A stretch of DNA of 39,199 nucleotides, from contig NZ_FWXD01000032.1 in the NCBI RefSeq assembly GCF_900176275.1, positions 1-39,199 on the forward strand. Direction: 5' to 3'. Shown piece by piece: positions 26,650-35,642 of the stretch. The position numbers and the translations under genes were made by a program. Numbering within the stretch: position 1 is the first letter of the stretch; each line of letters begins with the position of its first letter. This stretch comes from Andreprevotia lacus DSM 23236 (GTDB taxonomy: Bacteria; Pseudomonadota; Gammaproteobacteria; Burkholderiales; Chitinibacteraceae). The notes beneath the pieces are model-generated. The model worked only from the letters and a program-made list of their open reading frames with translations. It made no database searches and was not told the origin of the DNA.

Positions 26650-27597
26650 ATGACCCACCCCACCGTATCCATCGTCATTCCCGTCTACAACGAGGAAGAC
26701 GGCCTGCAAGCGTTGTTCGACCGGCTCTACCCCGCCCTCGATGCGCTGGGCAAAACCTATGAAGTGATCTTCATCAACGACGGCAGCCGCGACCGCTCGC
26801 CGGCCATGCTGGCTGACCAGTTCCACCAGCGCCCGGATGTGACGCGCGTGATCCTGTTCAACGGCAACTTCGGTCAGCACCGCGCCATCCTGGCGGGCTT
26901 CGAGCATGCCCGTGGCGAGCAGATCGTCACACTGGATGCCGACCTGCAAAACCCGCCCGAGGACATCAAGACGCTGCTGGACGAAATGGACAAGGGCCAC
27001 GACTACGTCGGCTCGATCCGCCGCCAGCGCAACGACTCGGCCTGGCGCCACTTTGCCAGCCGCGCCATGAACCGCCTGCGCGAGAAACTCACCAAGATCA
27101 AGATGACCGATCAGGGCTGCATGCTGCGCGCCTATAGCCGCCGCATCATCGACACCATCAACCAGTGCAACGAGATGCACACCTTCATCCCGGCGCTGGC
27201 CTATTCGTTCGCGCAAAAACCGACCGAAGTCATCGTCGGCCACGAAGAGCGTTTTGCCGGTGAGTCCAAGTATTCGCTGTACAGCCTGATCCGCCTCAAT
27301 TTCGACCTGATGACGGGCTTCTCCATCGTGCCGCTGCAGGCGTTCTCGATGCTGGGCATGCTGGTATCGCTCGGCTCGGCGGCCTTGTTCGTGCTGCTGG
27401 CGGTGCGCCGCCTGATCGTCGGCCCGGAAGTGGGCGGGCTGTTCACGCTGTTTGCGCTGGTGTTCTTCCTGATCGGCCTGGCGCTGTTCGGCATCGGCCT
27501 GTTGGGTGAGTACATCGGCCGTATCTATCACGAAGTACGCCAGCGGCCGCGCTACCTGATCTCCGCCGTGCTGGAGCGCAAGGACAGCGACGCATGA
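26650..27597 (+). CDS. arnC: Undecaprenyl-phosphate 4-deoxy-4-formamido-L-arabinose transferase
   Basis: This is a 315-residue GT-2 enzyme with a cytosolic catalytic domain (VSIVIPVYNEEDGL at 6-19; DxD motif D96/D98 in LDADLQNPPED) and two C-terminal membrane helices (about 235-255 and 268-290). It transfers formylated Ara4N from UDP to undecaprenyl phosphate on the inner face of the membrane. I chose ATG 26650, where the GT-2 fold begins; an in-frame GTG 15 codons earlier adds an unconserved Pro/Arg-rich stretch. No strong Shine-Dalgarno is seen. Its stop overlaps the next start by four bases (ATGA). Confidence 0.92.
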   Translation: MTHPTVSIVIPVYNEEDGLQALFDRLYPALDALGKTYEVIFINDGSRDRSPAMLADQFHQRPDVTRVILFNGNFGQHRAILAGFEHARGEQIVTLDADLQNPPEDIKTLLDEMDKGHDYVGSIRRQRNDSAWRHFASRAMNRLREKLTKIKMTDQGCMLRAYSRRIIDTINQCNEMHTFIPALAYSFAQKPTEVIVGHEERFAGESKYSLYSLIRLNFDLMTGFSIVPLQAFSMLGMLVSLGSAALFVLLAVRRLIVGPEVGGLFTLFALVFFLIGLALFGIGLLGEYIGRIYHEVRQRPRYLISAVLERKDSDA

Positions 27598-28517
27598 GCA
27601 GCGCTGTCGTCTTTGCCTATCACAACGTCGGCGTGCGCTGCCTGAAGGTGCTGCTGGCGGCGGGTGTCGACGTCAAGCTGGTGGTCACGCACGAGGACAA
27701 CCCGCACGAGAACATCTGGTTCGCCTCGGTTGCGCAGACCTGCCGTGACTACGGCATTCCCTATATCACGCCGGCCGATCCCAACGTGACCGAGGTGGAA
27801 GCACAGGTTGCCGCGCTGCAGGCCGACTTCCTGTTCTCGTTCTATTACCGCCACATGCTGAAGGCACCGCTGCTGTCTGCCCCCACGCGCGGTGCGTTCA
27901 ACCTGCATGGCTCGCTGCTGCCCAAGTATCGCGGCCGCGTACCGATCAACTGGGCGGTGATCCACGGTGAAAGCGAAACCGGCGCCACCTTGCATGTGAT
28001 GAACAGCAAGCCGGACAACGGCCCCATCGTCGATCAGCAAGCCGTACCCATCCTGCCGGACGATACCGCGCAGGAAGTATTCGACAAGGTGCTGGTGGCA
28101 GCCGAAATCTGCCTGCAGCGCAGCCTGCCGGGCCTGCTTGCCGGCACGGCGACCTTCACGCAGCAGGACCTGAGCCTGGGCGGCTATTTCGGTGGCCGCA
28201 AGGCCGAGGATGGCCGCATAAACTGGTCGCAGGGTGCCGCGCAAATCCACAATCTGGTGCGTGCCGTTACCGCGCCCTACCCCGGCGCGTTCAGCGAGTT
28301 GCCGGGCGGCAGACTGGTGATCTGGCGTACATTGCATGCATCCGCCCCCGCGCAACCGGCAGCCGGTGGCGCCGCGCTGTGGGCTGCAGAGGGTGCCCTG
28401 TGGGCGCGCACCGGCGATGGCGCCTGCCTGAAAGTGCTGGCAGCAGACTGGAACGGCGCAGCACTCGACGCAGCACGCTTTGCCCTGCTGTTCAACGGCC
28501 CGCTGCAACTGCAGTAA
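27594..28517 (+). CDS. arnA: ArnA formyltransferase domain as a separate protein
   Basis: The 307-residue protein corresponds to the N-terminal half of E. coli ArnA. The catalytic triad is intact: N103 and H105 in FNLHGSLLPKYRG and D141 in PDNGP (N102, H104, D140 in E. coli). A short C-terminal OB-like subdomain follows. It uses 10-formyl-tetrahydrofolate to formylate UDP-L-Ara4N before transfer by ArnC. The start overlaps arnC by ATGA. In enterobacteria this activity is fused to the dehydrogenase encoded by the next gene; here the two are separate, 71 bases apart. Confidence 0.9.
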   Translation: MSSAVVFAYHNVGVRCLKVLLAAGVDVKLVVTHEDNPHENIWFASVAQTCRDYGIPYITPADPNVTEVEAQVAALQADFLFSFYYRHMLKAPLLSAPTRGAFNLHGSLLPKYRGRVPINWAVIHGESETGATLHVMNSKPDNGPIVDQQAVPILPDDTAQEVFDKVLVAAEICLQRSLPGLLAGTATFTQQDLSLGGYFGGRKAEDGRINWSQGAAQIHNLVRAVTAPYPGAFSELPGGRLVIWRTLHASAPAQPAAGGAALWAAEGALWARTGDGACLKVLAADWNGAALDAARFALLFNGPLQLQ

Positions 28518-28588
28518 CAAGCGACTGCGTTTACATGGCGTACAATACCGCCAGCGATTCAAATACCAAGCGATACAAAGGAAAACCC

Positions 28589-29632
28589 ATGAAAAAAGTG
28601 CTGATCCTCGGCGTCAACGGTTTTATCGGTCACCACCTGACCAAGCGCATTCTGGAAACGACCGACTGGGACGTTTTCGGCATGGACATGCACACCGGCA
28701 AGATCGCCGAATTCATCGGTCATCCGCGTTTCCATTTCTTCGAAGGTGACATCACCATCAATCAGGAATGGATCGAATACCACGTGAAGAAGTGCGACGT
28801 GGTGCTGCCGCTGGTTGCCATCGCCACCCCGGCCACTTATGTGCAAGCCCCGCTGCGCGTGTTCGAACTCGACTTCGAAGCCAACCTGCCCATCATCAAG
28901 TGGTGTGTGAAGTACAAGAAGCGCGTGGTGTTCCCGTCCACCTCCGAGGTGTACGGCATGTGCGAAGACGGCGAGTTCGATCCGGAAAACTCCAACCTGG
29001 TTTACGGCCCGATCAACAAGCCGCGCTGGATCTACGCCTGCTCCAAGCAACTGATGGACCGCGTGATCGCTGCCTACGGCCAGCAAGAGGGTCTGGACTA
29101 CACCCTGTTCCGCCCGTTCAACTGGATCGGCGCCGGCCTCGACAGCATCCACACGCCGAAGGAAGGTTCGTCGCGCGTCATTACCCAGTTCCTCGGCCAT
29201 ATCGTGCGTGGCGAGACCATCAAGCTGGTCGACGGCGGCCACCAGAAGCGCGCCTTCACCTATATCGATGACGGTATCGATGCGCTGGTGAAAATCATCG
29301 ACAACCAGGATGGCAAAGCCACCCGCCAGATCTACAACATCGGCAACCCGGGCAACAACTACTCGGTGCGCGAGCTGGCCAGCATGATGCTGGAACTGGC
29401 CCGCCAGTACCCGGAATACGCCGAAGGCGTGGCCAAGGTCAACGTGGTGGAAACCACGTCGGGCGAGTACTACGGCAAGGGCTACCAAGACGTGCAGAAC
29501 CGCGTGCCGAAGATCGACAACACCAAGGCCGATCTGGACTGGGCGCCGACCACCAGCATGGCCGACGCGCTGAAGGGCATTTTCGATGCCTACAAGGATC
29601 AAGTAGCAGAGGCGCGCAGCCTGGTCGATTGA
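28589..29632 (+). CDS. ArnA dehydrogenase domain (UDP-glucuronate oxidative decarboxylase)
   Basis: The 347-residue SDR enzyme equals the C-terminal half of E. coli ArnA. NAD-binding GVNGFIG is at 8-14. Catalytic residues match E. coli after subtracting 314: E120 (E434), Y149 (Y463), K153 (K467) and R305 (R619). It oxidises and decarboxylates UDP-GlcA to UDP-4-keto-arabinose, the substrate of ArnB. R305 together with E120 marks the ArnA type rather than UDP-xylose synthase. The start has AAAGGAAA upstream, and a TACAAT word near 28540 may be a separate -10. A terminator follows. Confidence 0.92.
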   Translation: MKKVLILGVNGFIGHHLTKRILETTDWDVFGMDMHTGKIAEFIGHPRFHFFEGDITINQEWIEYHVKKCDVVLPLVAIATPATYVQAPLRVFELDFEANLPIIKWCVKYKKRVVFPSTSEVYGMCEDGEFDPENSNLVYGPINKPRWIYACSKQLMDRVIAAYGQQEGLDYTLFRPFNWIGAGLDSIHTPKEGSSRVITQFLGHIVRGETIKLVDGGHQKRAFTYIDDGIDALVKIIDNQDGKATRQIYNIGNPGNNYSVRELASMMLELARQYPEYAEGVAKVNVVETTSGEYYGKGYQDVQNRVPKIDNTKADLDWAPTTSMADALKGIFDAYKDQVAEARSLVD

Positions 29633-29644
29633 TCGCCAGCAATA

Positions 29645-29681
29645 CAATGAAAAACGCGGCCAATGGCCGCGTTTTTCATTG
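29645..29681 (+). terminator. Terminator of the arn cluster
   Basis: A 17-base-pair stem with core ACGCGGCC/GGCCGCGT, loop AAT and flanking A/T tracts lies 13 bases after the last arn stop. Confidence 0.85.
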
Positions 29682-29954
29682 CCGGCTGACATGCCGTATA
29701 TGGCCGGCAGCATTGCATATCTGCCGCTTATGTACACAAAACCAAGCCCGCAAGCCACTACCTCGTTTCAGTTCTTCCCTCGTGGACTTGATCACAAGCT
29801 GACCAGCAACTGAAGCTATATTGCGTATCGGTTGCATCTTTGACCGATCATCGCGCCGCCCTGCGCCATACGCTTACATTGCTACAGTGTGATGACGAGC
29901 CCGAAATAATCGATCGGACCCGTGCCCCGGCATTACCGGCAAGAGGTGCGCGTG
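29682..29954. other. Intergenic region before the metallopeptidase gene
   Basis: No gene is supported. There are -10-like words (TATATT at 29817-29822) but none with a matching -35, so the promoter of the downstream lipoprotein gene cannot be placed. Base composition is less GC-rich than the neighbouring genes. Confidence 0.4.
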
Positions 29955-31589
29955 GTGAACGACAAACTCAACATGGCAGCAAGGTGGTTACCCTGGCTTG
30001 CAGCAGCCCTGCTGGCTGGCTGTGGCGGCGGTGGAGGTAGCAGTTCCGGCAATATCGCAGGCGCAAACATCCCCGCAGCCGTGCCCTCTCCGCTACCCGC
30101 CAGCATCGGGCTGGTTCGCGATTGCAGCGGGCTCAACTGCGGTGCCAGCAGTGACGGCAGCTATTCGGGTACGGGTATCGGCATCTGGCGCTACACCAAC
30201 GGCAACCCATACCCCACCATGCTGCACGCCAGGTTAACCGGCGTTGCAAGCAAAACTGCGGTCCTGGTATTCACCAATCAAAGCGGCGATGCGCAGGCCA
30301 TGCCGGCCAACAGCCTGCAATCGGAGCAGGCCAGCCCCCAAATGGCGGCAGCAACTGATGGGCCTCTGCGCTTGCCAGTCCCAAGCTATATCCGCGACTT
30401 CAAACCCTCACACCAGGGAGGGGCACTGGCGCAGGGCTCACTGCCCAAGGGGCCGGCATTTGCCAAGGCGGGGGACAGGCGCAGCTGGTACAGCGAAAGT
30501 AACGCCAGCTATATGGCGACCTTGCAACTGCAACGCACAAGCAGCGACGGCAGGCAGATCAATTTCTGGGTGCAGGATGGAGAATGGGGGCCCGGAAAGA
30601 TTGATGCCGCCTTGCTTGATCAAATCGGCAACCGTTTTTCCACCGGCAACAACGCGATCTACGACATGGTCACACAGATTGCCGGCAAGCCCTGGGGGGC
30701 ACTGCCCGCCGCGGAGAGCGGCTATTACATCGACGCTGCCCAGCCTCTGGACATCGTGATCAGCAACCTCACCCCGGATGGCTCCCCGTGGGGGCTGATT
30801 GGCTATTTCTGGGGCCGCAACAATCAGAGCAGCAGCTACCAGTCGTTCAGCAATCAATCGCTATCACTGTACATCGATTCGGAAACGCTCTATCTGGGCG
30901 GCACGACCGGCTTTGATTTCTGCGTGAGTACGCTGGCGCACGAATTGACGCACATGATCAACTTTTACCAGCGCAACGTGCTGCTGAACGCACCCAACGA
31001 AGCCTGGCTGGAAGAAATGACCGCCATGGGCATGGAAGATGTGGTCGATCTCGCCATCAACCCCGCCTACAACACCATACGCGATGACCGCTTTCCGGGT
31101 TGGCTGGCTGCAGGTGACTACAACTGCCCGGTGAACCAGTACAACTACGTGGGCAGCTGCAACAGCTACAACATCGGCGGCAGCTTCATGGGCTTTTTGC
31201 TGCGCCGCTATGGCACCGGCTTTTTCCGCAGCCTGCTGGGGGATGCCAGCTCGCAGAGTGATTCGGTGGCGGTGCTCGATCACGCCATTCGCCAGGCAGG
31301 TGGCACGAGCTTTGCCGATGAGCTGCGCCGCTGGGGGACCAGCATAGCCTTGCTGCCTGCCAGCGGCACGCCGGCAGGCTATGGCTATCCAGAGCGGACC
31401 GAGGGCCCCTTTGTACTGCCAGGCATAGATGGATCACAATACCAGTACATACGCAACATGCCGGCCAGCCTGCCAGCCACCTTGCGCCCCTATGGCCACT
31501 TTCCGCTGTTGCGCGCCAATCTGGCCGATACCTATAGCGAGGATCTGAATGTGCCGGCGTATTCCTCACTCACGATCGTCGTGCAATAA
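29955..31589 (+). CDS. Secreted lipoprotein zinc metallopeptidase, M30-like
   Basis: The protein has 544 residues. A lipoprotein signal (LPWLAAALLAGC, Cys at residue 23) is followed by a Gly/Ser-rich tether (GGGGGSSSG). The zincin motif is HELTH (329-333) in LAHELTHMINFYQ, which resembles the HEFQHMINF motif of M30 (hyicolysin) peptidases; NEAWLEEM about 20 residues later probably supplies the third zinc ligand. It should be anchored in the outer membrane and act on extracellular or periplasmic protein. The GTG at 29955 has AGAGG upstream; ATG 29973 also keeps the lipobox. Codon use looks less biased than its neighbours and its flanks differ, so it may have been acquired. The substrate is unknown. 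Confidence 0.75.
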   Translation: MNDKLNMAARWLPWLAAALLAGCGGGGGSSSGNIAGANIPAAVPSPLPASIGLVRDCSGLNCGASSDGSYSGTGIGIWRYTNGNPYPTMLHARLTGVASKTAVLVFTNQSGDAQAMPANSLQSEQASPQMAAATDGPLRLPVPSYIRDFKPSHQGGALAQGSLPKGPAFAKAGDRRSWYSESNASYMATLQLQRTSSDGRQINFWVQDGEWGPGKIDAALLDQIGNRFSTGNNAIYDMVTQIAGKPWGALPAAESGYYIDAAQPLDIVISNLTPDGSPWGLIGYFWGRNNQSSSYQSFSNQSLSLYIDSETLYLGGTTGFDFCVSTLAHELTHMINFYQRNVLLNAPNEAWLEEMTAMGMEDVVDLAINPAYNTIRDDRFPGWLAAGDYNCPVNQYNYVGSCNSYNIGGSFMGFLLRRYGTGFFRSLLGDASSQSDSVAVLDHAIRQAGGTSFADELRRWGTSIALLPASGTPAGYGYPERTEGPFVLPGIDGSQYQYIRNMPASLPATLRPYGHFPLLRANLADTYSEDLNVPAYSSLTIVVQ

Positions 31590-31598
31590 GGGTGCACC

Positions 31599-31916
31599 AT
31601 GCGGCACGCCACGCTCTGGCTGGCCAGCATCTGCAACCTGGCGCTGCCTGCCTGTGCGCAGACGCCGGCTGATCAGCAGGGTCAGACCATCACCATTGCC
31701 GGCAAACTGGTGCTGTGGGGCAGCGCGCCGCACGTTTACCCGGTATTGATCGCCAGCGATGGCCAGTCATGGCAGCTGGAGGGGTTGTCCGATGCCGACG
31801 CACTGGCGCTGCAGAACCAGCACATCGTGGTGACCGGCGCCGTCGACGCACTACCGCTGGACGGCGTACTGCACTTCCTGCCCATGCTGCGCTTGCAGCA
31901 CTTTGCCGTACCCTGA
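31599..31916 (+). CDS. Small exported protein, function unknown
   Basis: The protein has 105 residues. An N-terminal signal (about 1-20, ending ACA/QTP) precedes a small, beta-rich domain (TITIAGKLVLWGS; HIVVTGAVDALPL), which suggests an OB-like barrel. I do not recognise the family. The start has AAGGGTG upstream and lies nine bases after the metallopeptidase stop, so the two are very likely co-transcribed. A partner, chaperone or inhibitor of the peptidase is possible but is only inference from position. Its stop abuts the mltG stop on the other strand. Confidence 0.65.
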   Translation: MRHATLWLASICNLALPACAQTPADQQGQTITIAGKLVLWGSAPHVYPVLIASDGQSWQLEGLSDADALALQNQHIVVTGAVDALPLDGVLHFLPMLRLQHFAVP

Positions 31917-32960
31917 TCAGTGCTGGCCGCGCTGGTACTTGGCCACCGCAGCGTTATGCGCTTCCAGCGTTTCGGAGAACTGCGAGCTGCCATCGCCACG
32001 CGCCACGAAATACAGCGCCCTGGATGGCGCCGGGTGGGTGGCGGCCTCCAGCGCGGCCTCGCCCGGCATGGCAATCGGCGTGGGCGGCAGGCCGGTGCGC
32101 GTATAGCTGTTGTAGGGCGTATCGGCCTGCAGATGCGCACGGGTGAGGTTACCGTTGAACGCATCCCCCAGGCCGTAGATCACGCTCGGGTCGGTCTGCA
32201 GCCGCATGCCGATTTTCAGCCGGTTGGCGAACACACTGGCCACCATCGGGCGGTCGCGCTCGGCGCCGGTTTCCTTCTCCACCAATGAGGCCAGGATCAA
32301 TGCCTCGTACGGCGTCTTGACCGGCACATCCGCCCCGCGTTGCGCCCAGGCGGCATCGAGCTTCTCCTGCATGCGTGCATGCGCACGCGCCAAGAGCTTG
32401 AGATCGCTGCTGCCCAGATCGATGAAATAGGTATCAGGAAAGAACTGCCCCTCGGGGGTGCCCGCAGCAATACCCAGCTTTTGAGCCACTTCGGCATCAC
32501 TCAGGCCAGCGACGTCGTGCTTGAGCTCGCCCTGCTGCGCCAGCGCACGCTTGAGGTCGCGCCAGTTCCAGCCTTCAATCACGGTGAACGCCAATTGCAC
32601 CGCATCACCACGCGCGATCTTGTCGATCAGCTGCAGCGGCGTCAGCGGCTGGTCGAGCTGATACACGCCGGACTTGAGCTTGCGCTCGTTGCCGGTCAGC
32701 TTGGTCAGCAGCAAAAACAGCATCGGGCTGTCGATGGCGCCCTGTTTGTAGAGCTGGTCGGCCGTGCGCTTGACGCTGCCCGGCCCCAGGGTAAAGCGCG
32801 CCGGCAGCGCACCATTGGGCGTAGCCAGCGGCTGCTGGGCATACCAGGCCACATAGCCAGCCGCCGCGCCGATCAACAGCAGGCAAAGCCAGAACAAGCG
32901 TGCGAACCAGCCCATGCCGGACTTAGCCTGCGTCTTGGTCTTCTTGCGTTTTGCGGCCAT
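31917..32960 (-). CDS. mltG: Endolytic murein transglycosylase MltG
   Basis: The 347-residue YceG/MltG protein has a basic cytosolic tail, one membrane helix (about 18-40), a LysM-like subdomain, and a catalytic domain with E228 in LASLVEKET (E218 in E. coli). It cuts nascent glycan strands in the periplasm and so sets their length. I chose the ATG at 32960 (GAGG nine bases upstream), which overlaps the 3' end of the helicase gene by 38 bases. The longer frame upstream is helicase-coding DNA. In many bacteria mltG is followed by tmk and holB; here it ends the operon and meets the opposing gene with no gap. Confidence 0.93.
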   Translation of the reverse strand: MAAKRKKTKTQAKSGMGWFARLFWLCLLLIGAAAGYVAWYAQQPLATPNGALPARFTLGPGSVKRTADQLYKQGAIDSPMLFLLLTKLTGNERKLKSGVYQLDQPLTPLQLIDKIARGDAVQLAFTVIEGWNWRDLKRALAQQGELKHDVAGLSDAEVAQKLGIAAGTPEGQFFPDTYFIDLGSSDLKLLARAHARMQEKLDAAWAQRGADVPVKTPYEALILASLVEKETGAERDRPMVASVFANRLKIGMRLQTDPSVIYGLGDAFNGNLTRAHLQADTPYNSYTRTGLPPTPIAMPGEAALEAATHPAPSRALYFVARGDGSSQFSETLEAHNAAVAKYQRGQH

Positions 32961-34887
32961 TGCGCTTTGCCTCGAAAAAGCGTTGTACGGTATCCAGTTC
33001 GCGGGTGCGGAACATTGGCGGCAGGCTCTTCCACAGCACCTTGCCGTAGGGTTTGTCCACCAGGCGGTTGTCGGCAATCATCAGGATGCCGGTATCGAAT
33101 TCATCCCGGATCAGGCGCCCCGCGCCCTGCTTGAGCGTGATGGCAGCGTGCGGCAACTGGTAGTCGATAAAGGCATTGCGGCCGCTCTTTTCCAGCTGCT
33201 GCATGCGTGCCGACAGTACCGGGTCGTCCGGCGGGCTGAACGGCAGTTTGTCGATCACCACCAGCGACAACTGCTCGCCGCGCACGTCGATGCCTTCCCA
33301 GAAGGTCTGGCTGGCCACCAGAATGGCATTGGGCGAGCTGCGGAATTTATCCAGCAGCTCGGTGCGGCTGCCCTGCCCCTGTAACAACACCGGCCATTCC
33401 AGCTTGGCTTCCTTCAATTGCTCGGTCACCAGCTCGTGCGCTTCACGCATCGCACGCAACGAGGTGAACAGCAGGAAGGCATGGCCATGGGTGAGCTGCA
33501 GCAATGGCCAGGCTTTCTCGATCACCTTGCGGGTGAAATCGGGCGTATTGGGGTTGGGCATGTCGCGCGGCACATACAGTGCGGCCTGCTGCTTGTAGTC
33601 GAACGGGCTTTCCCACATTTCGGTACGCGCATCCCACAAGCCCAGCTCGTGCTGGTAATGCTTGAAGCTGTTGTTCACTGCCAGCGTGGCGCTGGCGAAC
33701 ACCCAGGCCTTTTGCCCGGCATGCAACTGCTTGCGGAACAAATCAGCGATATTGAGCGGCGTGGCATGCAGCAGAAAACCGTGGCTGGTGAGGTCGATCC
33801 AGTGCACAGCCTCTTCGTCCTCGATTTCCTGCCAGGCCGTCAGCCCCTCGCGCATCACGCGCGCGCGCTCGCGGCACTTCTCCAGTGATTCGGCGCGTTC
33901 AGCCTGTGCTGCCAGCTGCGTTTCCAGCACGCCCAGCTTTTCCATCACCACCGCCAGCGCAGCGGCATAGGCGGGGAATTTCTCGGCGATTTCGTGCTGC
34001 GGCATGCGCGTCGGCTCAGGGCGGAACACCAGGCGGAAATCGCGCACGGCCTTTTCCAGTGCCTCGGCCGCCTGCGGCAGATGCACATAGTCCTTGGCGA
34101 TCACCAATGCCTCGGCGCGCGCATCGCGCGCCAACTCGACGATCTGGCCCGAGGTAATCGTCTCGCCAAAGAACAGGCTGGCCACTTCGGGCAGCTGGTG
34201 CGCCTCGTCGAAAATCACCGCGTTGCACGCTGGCAGCAGCTCGCCCGCGCCTTCGTCCTTCAGCCACACGTCGGCAAAGAACAGGTGGTGGTTGACCACC
34301 ACCACATCGGCCTCCTGCGCGTCCTTGCGCGCTTTGAGCACGAAGCAATCCTTGTGATTCGGGCAGTCCGAACCCAGGCAGTTGTCGCGCGTGCTGGTCA
34401 CGTGCGCCCAGATCGGCGCATCCTCGGGCACGCCGGGGCAAGCGGCCTTGTCGCCAGACGGGCTTACCTTGGCATAGCGCTCGACCTTCTGCAGATCGAG
34501 GATGTCTTCCTTGCGCATGAAGCGGCCTTCATGCCGCGCACGCTCCAGGTGGTAATGGCAAACGTAATTGGCCCGCCCCTTGAGCAGCGCAATCGTCGCC
34601 GGCACCCTGAGCACATCGCGCACGGTGGGGATATCGCGCTGGAACAGCTGATCCTGCAGCGTCTTGGTGCCGGTTGAGATGATGACCTTGCCGCCGTACA
34701 ACAGCGCCGGCACCAGATAGGCAAAGGTCTTGCCGGTGCCGGTACCTGCCTCGGCAATCAGCTGGCCACGCTCTTCCAGCGTATCGGCCACCGCGCGCGC
34801 CATCTCAAGCTGCTGCGCGCGCAGTTTGTAGCCCGGAAAGGCCTCGCCGAACGGGCCGCTTTCGGCAAAGGCGTCATCCAGCGTCAT
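32923..34887 (-). CDS. yoaA: YoaA/DinG-family Fe-S DNA helicase
   Basis: The 654-residue XPD-like superfamily 2 helicase has Walker A in AEAGTGTGKT (45-54), the DEAH box at 227-230, and GRLIRDEFDTG near the C-terminus (motif VI). Four Cys in the Fe-S arrangement are visible: C110, C170, C175 and C181. The N-terminus and length fit YoaA (636 in E. coli) better than DinG (716). It unwinds DNA 5'-3' and aids repair at stalled forks, where YoaA pairs with HolC. Its ATG overlaps the SDR stop by four bases. The upstream frame extension is SDR-coding sequence and is rejected. Confidence 0.9.
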   Translation of the reverse strand: MTLDDAFAESGPFGEAFPGYKLRAQQLEMARAVADTLEERGQLIAEAGTGTGKTFAYLVPALLYGGKVIISTGTKTLQDQLFQRDIPTVRDVLRVPATIALLKGRANYVCHYHLERARHEGRFMRKEDILDLQKVERYAKVSPSGDKAACPGVPEDAPIWAHVTSTRDNCLGSDCPNHKDCFVLKARKDAQEADVVVVNHHLFFADVWLKDEGAGELLPACNAVIFDEAHQLPEVASLFFGETITSGQIVELARDARAEALVIAKDYVHLPQAAEALEKAVRDFRLVFRPEPTRMPQHEIAEKFPAYAAALAVVMEKLGVLETQLAAQAERAESLEKCRERARVMREGLTAWQEIEDEEAVHWIDLTSHGFLLHATPLNIADLFRKQLHAGQKAWVFASATLAVNNSFKHYQHELGLWDARTEMWESPFDYKQQAALYVPRDMPNPNTPDFTRKVIEKAWPLLQLTHGHAFLLFTSLRAMREAHELVTEQLKEAKLEWPVLLQGQGSRTELLDKFRSSPNAILVASQTFWEGIDVRGEQLSLVVIDKLPFSPPDDPVLSARMQQLEKSGRNAFIDYQLPHAAITLKQGAGRLIRDEFDTGILMIADNRLVDKPYGKVLWKSLPPMFRTRELDTVQRFFEAKRNGRKTQEDQDAG

Positions 34888-35642
34888 TGCGGCTCGTGCA
34901 ATACCAGGGTCTGGCCGCTCTGGCCAGCACTGGCGGCGCCCAGCCAGTATTGAATGGCGGGCAGGATGGATTCGGTCGGCGCGATTTCGGCCTTGGTCTC
35001 GCCCGGATGGGTCTTGGTACGGAACGGGCTCTGGATCGGGCCGGGGATCAGCCAGTTGATACGCACATTCGGGTGGCGATCCCACTCGTCGGCCGCAATC
35101 TTGATCCACGCGCCCTGCGCAGTCTTGGACACGGTATAGCCGCCCCAATACGCCTTGGGTTCAAGCGCGTGATGCTCACCCAGCACCAGCACCGACGCAT
35201 CCGGCGCGGCCGACAACAAGGGGAACAGCGCGCGCGTCAGCGCGAACGGCGCAGCCACATTGACGCGGAACTGGTCCACCCACTCGTCCAGCTTCTGGTT
35301 GGACAGCGGCGACAAAAACGCAAAACCGTTGGCCGCATGCAGAATGCCATCCAGCCGGCCGAATTCCTTCTGGATCAGCATGCCGAGCTGGGCAAATTCG
35401 GCCTCGCCCGCCTTGGCCAGATCCAGCGGCACGGCCGCCGGCTGCGGGCCGCCTGCAGCTTCGATTTCGTCATAGGTACGGCTAAGTTTTTTCTCGTTGC
35501 GGCCGGACAGGATCACGGTGGCGCCCGCTTTGGCCAGCGCCAGTGCTGCGGCAGCACCTATCCCTTGGCCCGCGCCGGTCACGAGGATCACGCGGTCCTT
35601 GAACGCGCCCTCGGGCGCCACATAGTCTTTCCAGTCGCTCAT
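34884..35642 (-). CDS. SDR-family oxidoreductase, YciK-like, lacking the usual catalytic Ser
   Basis: The 252-residue classical short-chain dehydrogenase has TGAGQGIG (22-29), N129 in FRVNVAAPF, and the Y169-x3-K173 pair (YTVSK). The Ser normally 13 residues before the Tyr is absent: this stretch reads VLVLGEHHAL, with Glu156 at the expected place. The substrate is unknown. It overlaps hpnE by four bases at its start and the helicase by four at its end, inside a tightly packed operon. Confidence 0.82.
   Translation of the reverse strand: MSDWKDYVAPEGAFKDRVILVTGAGQGIGAAAALALAKAGATVILSGRNEKKLSRTYDEIEAAGGPQPAAVPLDLAKAGEAEFAQLGMLIQKEFGRLDGILHAANGFAFLSPLSNQKLDEWVDQFRVNVAAPFALTRALFPLLSAAPDASVLVLGEHHALEPKAYWGGYTVSKTAQGAWIKIAADEWDRHPNVRINWLIPGPIQSPFRTKTHPGETKAEIAPTESILPAIQYWLGAASAGQSGQTLVLHEPQ

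Noticed and set aside
24346-27531. 1061-residue minus-strand open frame across arnT, arnB and arnC
   Set aside because: It is antisense to three well-identified genes and spans their boundaries; no recognisable domain and a shadow-type composition.
29840-30040. 66-residue ORF before the metallopeptidase
   Set aside because: It overlaps the peptidase start in another frame, has no Shine-Dalgarno and no recognisable sequence.
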